From Panonychus citri (lineage: Eukaryota > Arthropoda > Arachnida > Trombidiformes > Tetranychidae), in the NCBI RefSeq assembly GCF_014898815.1, contig NW_026515549.1, positions 682,001 through 746,000 on the forward strand: a stretch of DNA of 64,000 nt. Direction: 5' to 3'. The notes beneath the pieces are model-generated. The model had not been told where the DNA came from, searched no databases, and worked only from the letters and a program-made list of their open reading frames with translations. The stretch's first letter is position 1. Each line of letters starts with the position of its first letter. Of the stretch, positions 14,301 through 26,439 are shown piece by piece. The translations under genes were made by a program, and so were the position numbers.

Positions 14301-16446
14301 TCTCATTCTTCTTCTTATTATCTACTGATGATCATCATTACTATTATCTTATATTTACCTCTTTCTCTGGTAGCTTTTATTCATCAAGTATCCAGAGAAA
14401 ATGTTCAAGAATCGACTGATAACTGAGCAAAAACGAAATTCAGACTTAAAGGTAAACAAGAAATTCTCACCCAAACCAAGATGATCCAAAGGAAGAGGAA
14501 ATAAAGATAAAACCGAGACACAGAAAATCCCACCCAAACCAAAATCATAAATATTACGATAATAATAGTGACAATCAACAGTAAAAGACACTAGAAAAAA
14601 ACATTATTGCGTAATAATCACAAGGAACATTATGTTTCAGGTTAACAATAAGCCACCATAAGGGTATGAAGCCATTAGAATCTGCAGTTATCATGCAAGA
14701 TGACAATAACTACTTCTTGGGTAATACTCTTGAATACTTAGGAATATTTTTGGAATTGATGATGACGATGCTGATGATGATGCGAAAGAAAAATGAGAAA
14801 TAAAAGCCAAAGCTTCTTTTTTTGTGAAATAAAAGAAGAAAAAAGTTCCAGTTGAAACCAGAAAGAAATTCGAAGCTCAGAGTGGAGCTGAATTCACTTG
14901 TCAGAAGAATCTCTAACTATTTTTTTTCTATTCTTCTTTTCTTTTCTATTATCATTTCATTTTCCAATTCTATTGAATAATAGGTGTTGAAAAAGAGACT
15001 AACAAGTTGACAATTAAAATGTTATTTTCTTTCAGCTCTAATATGGTTTGAGAAATTTAGGTCAATTCTATCTTTAGATTGGAGCAATAATATTAATCAA
15101 CTGCATGATATTAATTTTCATGATAAGTTCAAGGTTAAATTCAATGTGGAGATGAAATAACATGAAACTTTTTGAGATATGAAACTGAGAATATTGATTA
15201 ATTTTAATTACTCCACGAGTCAATTAACTCGATTCAATTTGCAAAATTCTGATTTTCAGTCAATACTTAGGTTCACTTTTCCTTTCTTTACTTAATTTGC
15301 TTACTCAGATTATTCAGCTTTCCCCTGAAAACTTTTACAAGATCAACATGATAAATTAGATTAGATATCAATCATGTAATCAGGTTAAGGAATTGAATCT
15401 ATTTTTAAACAAATCATATTTTCAGACTTCACTGATATCGGGATGAGGATGAAGATAACTTTAACTTCCTCTTTCCGTTAATCATTTGAAACAAACAATT
15501 CTGAGGAAAAGTTTCTCAACAATTAGCTAATTGCATACATGAAAGTGTCATCCATGTTTATCAACAGTTAATCTATTTAATTATAAGCCATAATTGAGGT
15601 TTTTCACCTTCAAAAGGTAATCCAATAGATTAAATCAACTAATACACTTGAGATGAGGATTAAAAAATGATTAGAGGAAAATTAAACTAACCTTGCAGTT
15701 GCTGGTCATCGATTATTGTTATTGATTAGTTAATCAACAGAATACGTTGGCTAATTGTTGGAAGACAATTTTTATGGTGATGATCCTGGTTGATGATTAA
15801 GTGTAAACAATTTATGGTCCTTATTATAATAATCCTATTGGATAAAGATGACCAATTGTTTTCTTGATTATAATTACATTCATGGTAAACATTTCATATT
15901 GATTAATGATTATGATGATGATGTAAGTTATGTGACGATGAGACTAATTAATATGAGTTGATTAGTTGAATTATTGTTGATTTAACAAATCCTTTAATAC
16001 AACGATCATGTTTTAATCAATCAACGAAGCAAGTAAACAATTAGCACAAGTATCATAATCCAAAAGAGAATCAATTATCTTGTCAATAATAAACAGACAC
16101 ACAGAGAGATTTAGATCACAGTTAGTTAATCAACAATTAAACTGAGAACGAGATAATCAGTGTTAATATTGCAGCTGATTTGCTATTAATTTAACAATCA
16201 ATTTGTATTGGTGCTAATGGGAAACAGTAAATTGAACGAAAAACTAATTGCAATGGTCACTCAGTTGATTGCAAATTTAAAGGTGAAAGAATCACAATTG
16301 AAGACACAAATTGAATTGTGACAATTTTCAATGTTTGTTGTTGTTTCAGTTTCTCATGCTACCATTGAAATTCAATGATTGAATCAACAGAAACTCTGAG
16401 AGCTGAGAAAATGAAATTACATTGAAAACTGCGCATTAGCAGTTAC

Positions 16447-16493
16447 TCGGTGGGACGATGATGATCCCACACTCTCGGTGAATATGGAACCGC
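16447..16493 (-). other. exon-like island with paired splice signals (minus strand)
   Basis: On the minus strand an acceptor (AACTTATAG) at 16495-16494 is followed by 47 bases and a GTAACT donor just after 16447. All three frames are open. The block around 16430-16530 is clearly more GC-rich than its surroundings. A plus-strand reading with acceptor CAG at 16442 and donor GTGAAT is also possible. No family is recognised. Confidence 0.2.
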
Positions 16494-16870
16494 CTATAAG
16501 TTACAGAGAGGAAGAGGGAGCGATCATGATGATTATCAGGATGATCAGGGCAAAGAAATTTTCAAAGAGAGAGAAAAAGTAAGTAAATTAACATGAAAGT
16601 TTTAAGTGTTTTCGTGAATCAATTTAATATCATTTTCCCTAAATTATAATCGTTGTTAATATGATCACTTTTCTCTGGTGATCTCATGATAACAATCGAC
16701 TTGAGATGAGAAATTCATGTTAAGAACTTTTTAATTCACAAATCGAAACTTTTTCTTTCTTCTTATTCTCAATCAAAATTCGCGCGCTTTAACTTTTCCT
16801 CTTTTCTCCCTTTCTACTAAACTATTTTAAACTTTTCGAAAACCTAATAATTTATTATTCTATTAGCATA

Positions 16871-16951
16871 ATGAGCTCTAACCCGGAATCAGAATCTTGG
16901 CCAGAAAATGGGCTTACTACAATATCGATTGACCAAAGGAAAAGCAGATAA
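16871..16951 (+). CDS. candidate small ORF, 26 aa
   Basis: ATG at 16871 opens a 26-codon frame ending in TAA. The peptide has mixed, coding-like composition (begins MSSNPESESWPENG) unlike the Ser/His/Ile low-complexity frames nearby. It follows a pyrimidine-rich stretch ending in TTAG, so it could also be an internal or terminal exon. Length alone makes a chance ORF quite possible. Confidence 0.15.
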   Translation: MSSNPESESWPENGLTTISIDQRKSR

Positions 16952-19900
16952 AGTTATCGTGTTAATATTGTGTCATTAATTATTTACAAAACATTAAATG
17001 TGATTCACATTCAGAATTGTTGAATAGCATGGAAAGTTCATCATGAGAAATTAATTATCGTGCTAACATGGAAAATAATAATTCAAGGTTAACTTAATAT
17101 TGATTAAACGATCTAACTGTAAACAGTGAACAGTAAATATCGTTGATTGTTCAGCTCATTTGTCACCTTAGTTTAACCTTTACTTTTGCCCAATTATCTT
17201 ATTAAATGACGATTTAATTAATCTAAGTAGAAAATAATAGATATGATCATCACCATGAGAAGCAAATGATTGGCTGGAAAATCGAGTAACATATCGAACT
17301 GAATGTTAAGTACTATTCAATCTTGTTAGAACTTTTTTTTTCTTCTCTTCATGTTCATCATCTTCTTATACTTCAAAGAAAAGGAAAAACAAAAACAAAG
17401 AACTGTAAGAAAATCTTGAAATGATCCTTCATGACGATGATGATAATCATCATGATGGTTTGGATGATGAAAATGTTAAGAAAACAGAGAAAGATGATAA
17501 AGAAACATCTCCTCTTTCGCTTTCTGTCTATTTTCCTCTCAGTCTCATCATGAACACAATCCAAGTTTATCCTGAATAGACATAAATTTAGTGATTTTTT
17601 ATCAGAAAACATGAGGTCCCAAGAGTTTTTCCGGTTCCTGTTTTTGCTTTTCATGTGACAGATTACATAAAGTGGGGAGAAGGAGTTGGATGAGAAAGAA
17701 AGAGAAAACAATGAAAAGTCATGTTACCCTGGGAACATGATGATGATGACGATGATAATGATGATGATGATGATAGAAGAAAAAAGCAACAGTACTATTA
17801 ATACAACAGCAACAGAAGCTTTCAAAAGGAGATTCAATTTATTGTTGAATGCATATTTTACTTAGTTGGACAAACTTTTACAGGGATTTCGGGATGATGA
17901 TGATGAAGAAAGTAAAATGAATGATGATCACATTACCCTGAGATCAGCATGAAGATTATGCCCAGAGACCATTATCATCATCATCATCACCATTCTCACA
18001 TTTAACAACAAACCCCAATGATGCTGCAAATGGATCAACAGAAAGAGTAAGAAAAACTATCAACCCAGAAAATGAAAGTAATAATAATCAAACTGAATTA
18101 TCATGAATTCATCGCAACTTTTTCAAAACTTTTTTTTTGCTCAGTTATCATTACTATTAATATTTTCTATGTTAAATAACAAGTCATTGTTGATTTATTT
18201 TGTGACAACGATCATCATGATATTATTATATCAATAATGATATCATGTTGTATCTAATAAATTGATCAACAGAATCAGATTTCAGTTCATTTATCAATTC
18301 GGTTGATTGTTGATGAATTTTCATCCTCAACACTGAGTTTCCCTTTTGTCTTGATGCTCGTTTCTCATTCCAATCTTCATATTAATTGTTAATGATATTT
18401 TTGTTGATTGTAGCAATTTATTGTATACTAACAATCAATGTTACTATTTATATCATTTGGATTTCGTCACAGTGATTGTATTTATCAATACAATTTATTT
18501 CTCTGATTGTTGGTGGATTTTGATTCTTAATTTAATCGGGTTTCATTTAATTAAACCTTTCCCCCATTAATTAACTTTGGATATAATTTATTGATTGATG
18601 TTCATCAATTTTAAATTTAATTTCACTTCCAATTAAGCTTTGGATAAACTTATTTTCATGATAATATGTTGATTTTCAGGGTGATTAAAGTAAATTTAAT
18701 TCACACATTGGTTATTTAGTTAATTGTAACCTTTTAATCAACCTGATTGTCAATTCATATAATATTTAATTAGTGTAATAATCGTAAAGTCCTAGACAAT
18801 TATGATTGTAATCAAGGTGAAAGTTAATCAGGATTTAAAGATGATCAGGTTAATCGGAGTAAATTTTATTTGCTTAATTTTACAATTTAGTTGCAAATTA
18901 CTTGAAAATATACAATTAACTAACTATTGATTATATGAGGAATCAAATTATCTCCAAAAAAAATTAACCAAATATATTAAACTATGGAGACTTGATCATA
19001 ATTTAAAGGCTAAATCAACATTGGATTAACATTGATATTGAAGTTTCCTTGAATAATTTATTAAGTGCTTATGATTATATTAGTTGATTATGTGTGATGA
19101 TTAACCAAAAATAACATAAAATTAAATTTTAAATCAAATTCAATTGAATTAAAAGTTAATTCATTAACCAAAAAAAAAGTTAAAAAGGATTGAAGAAATT
19201 CAACATTCTAACCATTCAACATAAACATCCAATTCCTTTATAATTTAATTTAAATCAGAATTTTAATCAACCACAATCATCCAAATACTTGATTAGAGTA
19301 ATTTATTAATAGTTCAATAATAATATCTATCAGGGAGGAGAATGGATTTCATGGAAATAGACTATTAGTATGAAAGATTTTATTTCTTCTGAAAAAAAAG
19401 AAAAGTAGAAAATTATTCTTGGAACTTTTTTTCAGTTCCAAGTCTCATTTTGAAGAATTCATTTTCTTTTACTTTCCTTGTTCAACTATTTTTATGATTC
19501 TTTTCTAAAAGCTTTCTCAATGGTCAGTGCTGGAAATATTTCCACCCAGAATTGACCAAGAGCTGGAAAAGTGGGCCAACTTAAATTGAAAATTCAGTAA
19601 CATATAATGAAGTTAAAGGCTCAGAATAATATCTGAGATTTCAAGGTAATAGCAACAATCATAATCATGGTGATGATAGTTTTGGGTGTTAATTTAATAT
19701 CAGACTGGTTAAGAATCGTTGTTGTAACAGTCTGAAGTTTAAATCACACCAATCACTTGAAAACAATTGAATTGGAATAATATTAGAACTTCAACTTTCG
19801 ATTTGGTCTAATGATCTAAACTCGAATAATTCTCAACTTTAGAAAATGATTTTTTTTCTTTTCTCATTTTCTATCTCATCATACTTATTATCATCATCAT

Positions 19901-21352
19901 CATTTTTAGATGTTACCTGAGTGACAATCATGATAACATGATAATTGAAAGTCTCAATGGTGAGATTGGAAAATTTGTCATCTCTCCTTGTGATTGACCG
20001 TTGGATTGGATTGAATTTCAGGGTGGATGCGATTGTTTTTTCATGGGAAATTAATTCTTGATGTTTGATGGATGAATATCAGAATACTCAGAAAATATCC
20101 TGGGAATTTGAACGAATTTCAATTCATTATGAGAAAGTTGAAGAGAAAAAATTTCCAATCTATTTATGAGATTATTGTTCATGAGTATTTTTTTTTTCTC
20201 TGTTTCTTGTATATTAAAGATTCATTTTCATGATAACCATGAATACTCATGCAATAGCATCAAGTGACTAAGCAACTGTTGGAACTGCGAATTGGGATTG
20301 AACTTTAATGTTTTTGTTTTTCGAAAAAAAGGAAAAAAATTCCCCTCATTCTATCCAACGAGATATATTTCAGAACTCTCAAGACAGAACTTTTTTTCGG
20401 TATCATCATCATCATTCAACCTTCTCATCATGACTTATACTTATCTTCATCATGGCGATGATGATGATAACTCTCAATTTCACCTTCATCCGTGAATCTA
20501 TATAAATATAAACAAGTAACAGCTTTTCATGTTTCAGTCTCAATTTTGATTCTCTTTTGATTTAAACATTATCTTTATATTCAGTGACTTGAATATCTTC
20601 ATGATTGTTTCTCACGATGAATATTATTCAAATGTAATTCAACAGTAATTTCAATTAACTTTAACTTTATCTTTCTTTAATCTCCATCTTCTTTCATCCT
20701 AGAATTGGATCTCTGATGGATAAAGAGATAATCTTTAGCTTCATATGATTTTTCATGATGAACAAACTTTAAGACTTAAGAATCAACATTATCTTCTTGA
20801 AACTTTTTTTCTTCTTTATCATCTTTTTTTCATTATCTTAAAGTTTTTTTTTCTTGCTCTTTACATCATTTTTGTTGCTCATCATCATCATGAGATGAGC
20901 GTCATCAACATGATCATGATGCTGATGGGAAAAGATGATCATCATCATGTAATTCAGGGAAAGATTGATGAGGGAAAATGTCAATGGAGTCAAATACATG
21001 TTCTGAGACTTGTTGGTACCTAATGAGACAAGGATTTTGGATGCTGATATTATATTTGATTGAGAAGAGAAAATGAATAAATAGAGAATAGAATAGAGAC
21101 CATGAACGAAACTATTGCGTGATAGCTTGGAGTGAAATTCGCGGAACTGAAGGAAAATTTCCTAAGATGATAATAGAGAAGAGAAAATGAAGAAAAAGAA
21201 AAGAGAAAAATTATTATCATGGTTATGAAAGAGGATAAGATGAGGAAAATATAAAGATATTTCAGAACTTTTTTCTCAGCCTTAACACCTCATCATTCAC
21301 TCGACATTTTTCAATTTATATAAAAAAGTTCAGCAGCTCAGAGTTTTCTTAC

Positions 21353-21409
21353 CTGTAGCTTAATCGACGTTACCCTTGACCCGAAATCCACGAGGTAAAA
21401 GTTCTTGAG
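21353..21409 (-). other. candidate 57-nt coding exon (minus strand)
   Basis: On the minus strand a polypyrimidine tract and TTTTTTTCAG acceptor precede 57 bases that end at a perfect CAG|GTAAGA donor. The length is a multiple of three. Only one of the three frames is open; it encodes LKNFYLVDFGSRVTSIKLQ, of ordinary protein composition. No family was recognised. If real, it belongs to a minus-strand gene with very long introns. On the plus strand a TATATAAA motif lies at about 21316, so a promoter reading is the alternative. Confidence 0.3.
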
Positions 21410-21601
21410 CTGAAAAAAATGTTCATCTAGAAAATTAAAATTAGTTGGTAATCAGAATGAAATGTCTTATATTGAGATTTCAGGCTAATTACTGAAATCT
21501 ATTCCAATGATCGTTTTGATTAAGATAATAATTTGTCCTTATTTGCTTGAGGGTTTTTTGCATAACCAACTTCCGTTTCAATATTTACTCATATCCGAAA
21601 T

Positions 21602-21604
<3 letters not shown>

Positions 21605-21662
<58 letters not shown>
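21605..21662. repeat. (CT)n microsatellite, about 29 units
   Basis: One of the two longest uninterrupted dinucleotide tracts in the window. Confidence 0.97.
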
Positions 21663-21665
<3 letters not shown>

Positions 21666-21845
21666 ATATTCCAACCACCCACATGACCAGCATTCCCACC
21701 ACTGTCTTCATCTTATTCATCTTCATCACTTTATCATTATTGTTGTGACATTGCTCTTAATTACTTTGTGAGATTTGATTTGCCTTCGTCTATTTGTCTC
21801 ATTCACTTCAAGATTTTCCCTTCTTCCTCTCTAGCATCTCCATCC

Positions 21846-21848
<3 letters not shown>

Positions 21849-21892
<44 letters not shown>
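21849..21892. repeat. (CT)n microsatellite
   Basis: Second CT tract, less than 200 bp after the previous one. Confidence 0.95.
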
Positions 21893-21893
<1 letters not shown>

Positions 21894-22123
21894 CACTTCC
21901 ACCCTCTTCTTTCATCTTAATGTTGACTCAATTTATCTTGATTACTTGTTCATATATCAAAAGGCCTTCACCCAAACTCAGTTTGACTCTGTTATTATTA
22001 TTTTCATCTTACCCATGGAATTGAGTGTCACAATAAAATCAACCAGAAAAACTCATCTAATTAAATTTCTCGTTAGCAAACTAACTATTACTCATTATTA
22101 TTAGATGGCAGATAGAGTGAGTA

Positions 22124-22126
<3 letters not shown>

Positions 22127-22166
<40 letters not shown>
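22127..22166. repeat. (GA)n microsatellite
   Basis: GA tract in the opposite orientation to the two preceding CT tracts, so transcripts spanning them could form a CU/AG-paired hairpin. Confidence 0.95.
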
Positions 22167-22171
<5 letters not shown>

Positions 22172-23027
22172 TAAAAACATTCTTGGCGAGTTGAGGATAA
22201 AAACAAAAACAACATGATGATCATGATGGTGAACAATAAACTCTGATGAACACGAATGATGATATTAAAAATAAAACACATTGCGAGTGTTGAGCTAATA
22301 CCCTGAAGCATTTCTCTGTCAATCATCACAATTTCATCTCCATCTTCATCAACAAATTCCAATGTGTATTCATCATCTTAATAATCACTTTTTACTCTGT
22401 CAAAATGTGTAAATACTTTTCAACTATGTTCACATCTGATTAATTAAAGCCTTTGATTGGATCTTATTATTAATAATTAAACTCAACCATTCAAACGGTT
22501 AGAACATTAATTTTTTCCAACTTTTTTTTCACACTTTTCTTTTCGTTCTCTACTCTTTAAATTGGATATTTTTTTAGAATAATTGAAATTAAATTTAATC
22601 TGATTGCGTTAATGATAATTCCTATTCAACAACGAAACAATTAGATGTTAAAACCTTTTTCAATTAAATGTTATTATAAACATTTCTTAATGCAACATTG
22701 ATTATTGTTGAGGAAACAATTGTAATTACATCAATGGGAGTGGATTTTGGTTCAAAGTTACCTGAAAATTTGAGATAAAATTATTATCAACACCATGGTT
22801 ACCATTAAATTGTAATTTGAATTGCAAACAACTTGCAAAGATTCAATTCGTAATAATAATAATCGTAAGGAAAGCAAATAAAAACCTCGTATCAAAGGAG
22901 ATGCAATGGATTCGGAAGACGATGATTATGATGGAAAAGTTTCCATCATCATTACCATTATCATCGAATTCAGAATTTCCTGTTTCAATTTCGAAAAAAA
23001 AGTTTTTTTCTCTTCTGATAGTTTTTT

Positions 23028-23030
<3 letters not shown>

Positions 23031-23088
<58 letters not shown>
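23031..23088. repeat. (CT)n microsatellite, about 28 units
   Basis: Long CT tract. It generates spurious Ser-Leu and Arg-Glu frames on the two strands. Confidence 0.97.
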
Positions 23089-23089
<1 letters not shown>

Positions 23090-23977
23090 TTCACCGTCAT
23101 GATCATCATCCGATTCAAAAAGATGATGATGAATCTACGGTAATGAAAAAGTATCAGAATCTGATAGAAAGTGAGTGAAAACTTATTTAGAAAAACTCAT
23201 CTTCCATTTCAACTGAACATTTTTATCCTCTCATGATGAAAATATAATATTTTCTTTCCCCACCAACACCCAAAGTCTAAATTTACCATCATGTTATCAT
23301 GAAGTTCATTGGGTGAGGGAGATGATGAACAAATTCTGGACTTGAGAAAAAGAAAGAGAAAATTTTAACCTAAAAAAGTTTTCTCAAAATATATTATTAT
23401 CATCATTTTCTGTTCATGTCCATTAACTGGTCATTTCATTGTTATTTTATTTTGATTTTCTCCCTTTTCTTCATCTTCTGTTGTTTGTTTGACCATTGAG
23501 AGTAAAATATAATTTATATTGTGGTCTAATGATCAAGAACAAGAGTCATCATCAACAGTTAACATTGAATTCTAACATTAACTGATGATCAAAATGATAC
23601 TAATGATGATGAAGGCGAAAATGTTATTCTGCCAGTGGTCAGTTGTGGTGGTCAATTTTTGAAGAAAACTTTCCAATGTCCATGGAAACTTGAAAATCCT
23701 CCCTAATCAATAGATTGTAATGGTATTAACAGTTGACAAGAACAACAATTAGTTGATTCGGTTAACTTTTCTTGTCCAAGGTGAAGTTAATTTAATCTAA
23801 TTTAAAGAGGTTCATCATCGCCATTCATCAATAAAGAAACTGATAGTTAATCAATTAACTGTTTGATCAACAAACAAAATGATAACAAATTGAAATCAAA
23901 TTCAATTTAAAGGTAGATATTTTATCCGATGTACTTGACGACCGATAATCAAGATTAGGATTGAAATAAATGTAATA

Positions 23978-25004
23978 AGATTAATTGATTAACGTAAAGA
24001 AAGTTAATCACAATGTTACTTAAATAATAAATCTTACTCTTAATCAATGAACATAAAGTAATCATCTTAAAGGCCATCAAGAGGATTTTAACCAACAATT
24101 TATTTGATCAAAGTTGAACCTTGATTGTTGATTGTCAGTTTTTCACTCAATTGTAATTATTTATGATTATCATACAACAACAATACTGATCATTTGAACA
24201 GTTATCTTGAAGTTAATGTTTGTAATTAACTATCATTTGTTTTCATTAGTTGATAATATTTGACAATCAGTGAGAATCCATTTAACCATTGAAATTAATT
24301 TAAATCACAATGTGAACAGAAATGAAATAATTAACTACTTAATTCAGTTTCATTTTCACTTATTAATTGTCACATCATTCAACTGGTTATTCAATCATTG
24401 TAACAATAAGAAGGGGGAAAACAATAACGACAATTTAATAAGTTGATTAGTTTGGTTTCTATGAAATTAGTAATCATCATGATTGACAAACAATTAATCA
24501 ACTTTGTTGTTTGTCTATCAAATTACATTGGACCGTCATTGTCGTGGCTCTTGTTTATTACAATTAACTAATTGTGATCATGATTATGGTGATGCTGATG
24601 GTTACTGTTAGTCTGATTATTATCCTAATGTTGTTGATCATCAATCAACTAATCATCATCTTAATCATGATAAACTATTAATCCACTAAACTTGATATCA
24701 ACATTTAATATGGGAAACATTTACTTTGCTTTATCAAAGTAAATTGATCACGTAACATGTTTTAATTTGTCTTCTATTTAATCATAACAGTTACACAATT
24801 TAGTTTTTCCATAACAATCAGACTAATCAAGATAATCAAAATAATAACAATGATGATTATGATGATTGAAGAAAGAGGAAGATTAAATTGCAAAAGAATG
24901 AGCAGAAATAATAGAAGATACTTGAAGTTAATAAGGAAAATGATTAAGGATCAGAATTATTATCGATGCTCAGTCTTTGTCTTCGATTATCATGATTATT
25001 GTTG
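23978..25004. repeat. tandem duplication, copy 1 (1,027 bp)
   Basis: The segment beginning AGATTAATTGATTAACG at 23978 recurs at a constant offset of 1,027 bp at 25005. In a base-by-base reading of the first ~480 bp I found two substitutions (about 24173 C versus 25200 T, and about 24417 G versus 25444 T); the rest was matched by landmarks. The unit is AT-rich, has no coding frame, and resembles no mobile element I recognise. Near-identity points to a very recent duplication or an assembly duplicate. Confidence 0.95.
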
Positions 25005-26030
25005 AGATTAATTGATTAACGTAAAGAAAGTTAATCACAATGTTACTTAAATAATAAATCTTACTCTTAATCAATGAACATAAAGTAATCATCTTAAAGG
25101 CCATCAAGAGGATTTTAACCAACAATTTATTTGATCAAAGTTGAACCTTGATTGTTGATTGTCAGTTTTTCACTCAATTGTAATTATTTATGATTATCAT
25201 ATAACAACAATACTGATCATTTGAACAGTTATCTTGAAGTTAATGTTTGTAATTAACTATCATTTGTTTTCATTAGTTGATAATATTTGACAATCAGTGA
25301 GAATCCATTTAACCATTGAAATTAATTTAAATCACAATGTGAACAGAAATGAAATAATTAACTACTTAATTCAGTTTCATTTTCACTTATTAATTGTCAC
25401 ATCATTCAACTGGTTATTCAATCATTGTAACAATAAGAAGGGGTAAAACAATAACGACAATTTAATAAGTTGATTAGTTTGGTTTCTATGAAATTAGTAA
25501 TCATCATGATTGACAAACAATTAATCAACTTTGTTGTTTGTCTATCAAATTACATTGGACCGTCATTGTCGTGGCTCTTGTTTATTACAATTAACTAATT
25601 GTGATCATGATTATGGTGATGCTGATGGTTACTGTTAGTCTGATTATTATCCTAATGTTGTTGATCATCAATCAACTAATCATCATCTTAATCATGATAA
25701 ACTATTAATCCACTAAACTTGATATCAACATTTAATATGGGAAACATTTACTTTGCTTTATCAAAGTAAATTGATCACGTAACATGTTTTAATTTGTCTT
25801 CTATTTAATCATAACAGTTACACAATTTAGTTTTTCCATAACAATCAGACTAATCAAGATAATCAAAATAATAACAATGATGATTATGATGATTGAAGAA
25901 AGAGGAAGATTAAATTGCAAAAGAATGAGCAGAAATAATAGAAGATACTTGAAGTTAATAAGGAAAATGATTAAGGATCAGAATTATTATCGATGCTCAG
26001 TCTTTGTCTTCGATTATCATGATTATTGTT
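25005..26030. repeat. tandem duplication, copy 2
   Basis: Direct second copy, abutting the first. Matching ends around 26030 at GATTATTGTT. The following ATTGTTGAGA echoes the junction sequence GATTATTGTTGAGA, so short microhomology flanks the duplication. Confidence 0.95.
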
Positions 26031-26368
26031 ATTGTTGAGATATTATTGTGATATTATTATCATGATTAGAATTATTATCAAAAGCAATTCTCACGCAATT
26101 CCACGAGAGACTCAAGATGGAGAGATATAAATGTTAATGATTATCTCAATTTCGTTTGGAAATTGTTCTCATTCAGTTGAGATTCATTCTGATTAAGTTG
26201 ATTCAATTTTCATTTCTTTTTGCTTCTTCTTATTTCATCGTGATGATAATCGTGATGACGATGATGATGTCACAAATTTATCTTCATTTTTATTTCATCT
26301 CTAATCATGATTTTTGTCTCTTTTTCCTTCATATTGACTTAGGATTCAACTTGACATTCATATTCTGG

Positions 26369-26439
<71 letters not shown>

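Larger units (their letters stand above)
1..21300. other. gene desert or giant intron, AT-rich with simple repeats
   Basis: No open frame in this stretch resembles a known protein family. The longer ORFs are translations of TCATCA, GATGAT, CTCTCT or poly-T runs, giving Ser/His/Ile/Phe-rich low-complexity peptides. What is visible is AT-rich unique sequence with many short GATGAT/ATCATC runs and several long GA/CT tracts, listed separately. A few short islands of more balanced composition (around 4527, 16447 and 16871) are listed as candidates. It could be intergenic regulatory DNA or a very long intron of a gene lying mostly outside the window. The sequence does not decide this. Confidence 0.6.
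21410..23977. other. gene-free, microsatellite-dense stretch
   Basis: Contains four long CT/GA tracts listed separately. Frames here translate to Ser-Leu or Arg-Glu repeats and are artefacts of the microsatellites. No gene seen. Confidence 0.6.

Noticed and set aside
14076..14426. 116-aa Ser/Phe/Leu-rich frame with apparent membrane segments
   Set aside because: Derived from TTC/TCT-rich simple sequence; hydrophobicity is a codon artefact.
17373..17711. 112-aa minus-strand frame
   Set aside because: Phe/Ile/Lys/Arg-rich, no recognisable family, translated from GAA/GAT-rich DNA; start and composition unconvincing.
22843..23178. Arg-Glu and Ser-Leu repeat ORFs on both strands
   Set aside because: Entirely produced by the CT/GA microsatellite; no non-repeat coding character.
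23978..26030. Tandem copies considered as LTRs or terminal repeats of a transposon
   Set aside because: Copies abut with nothing between them, carry no TG...CA ends, primer site or coding domain.
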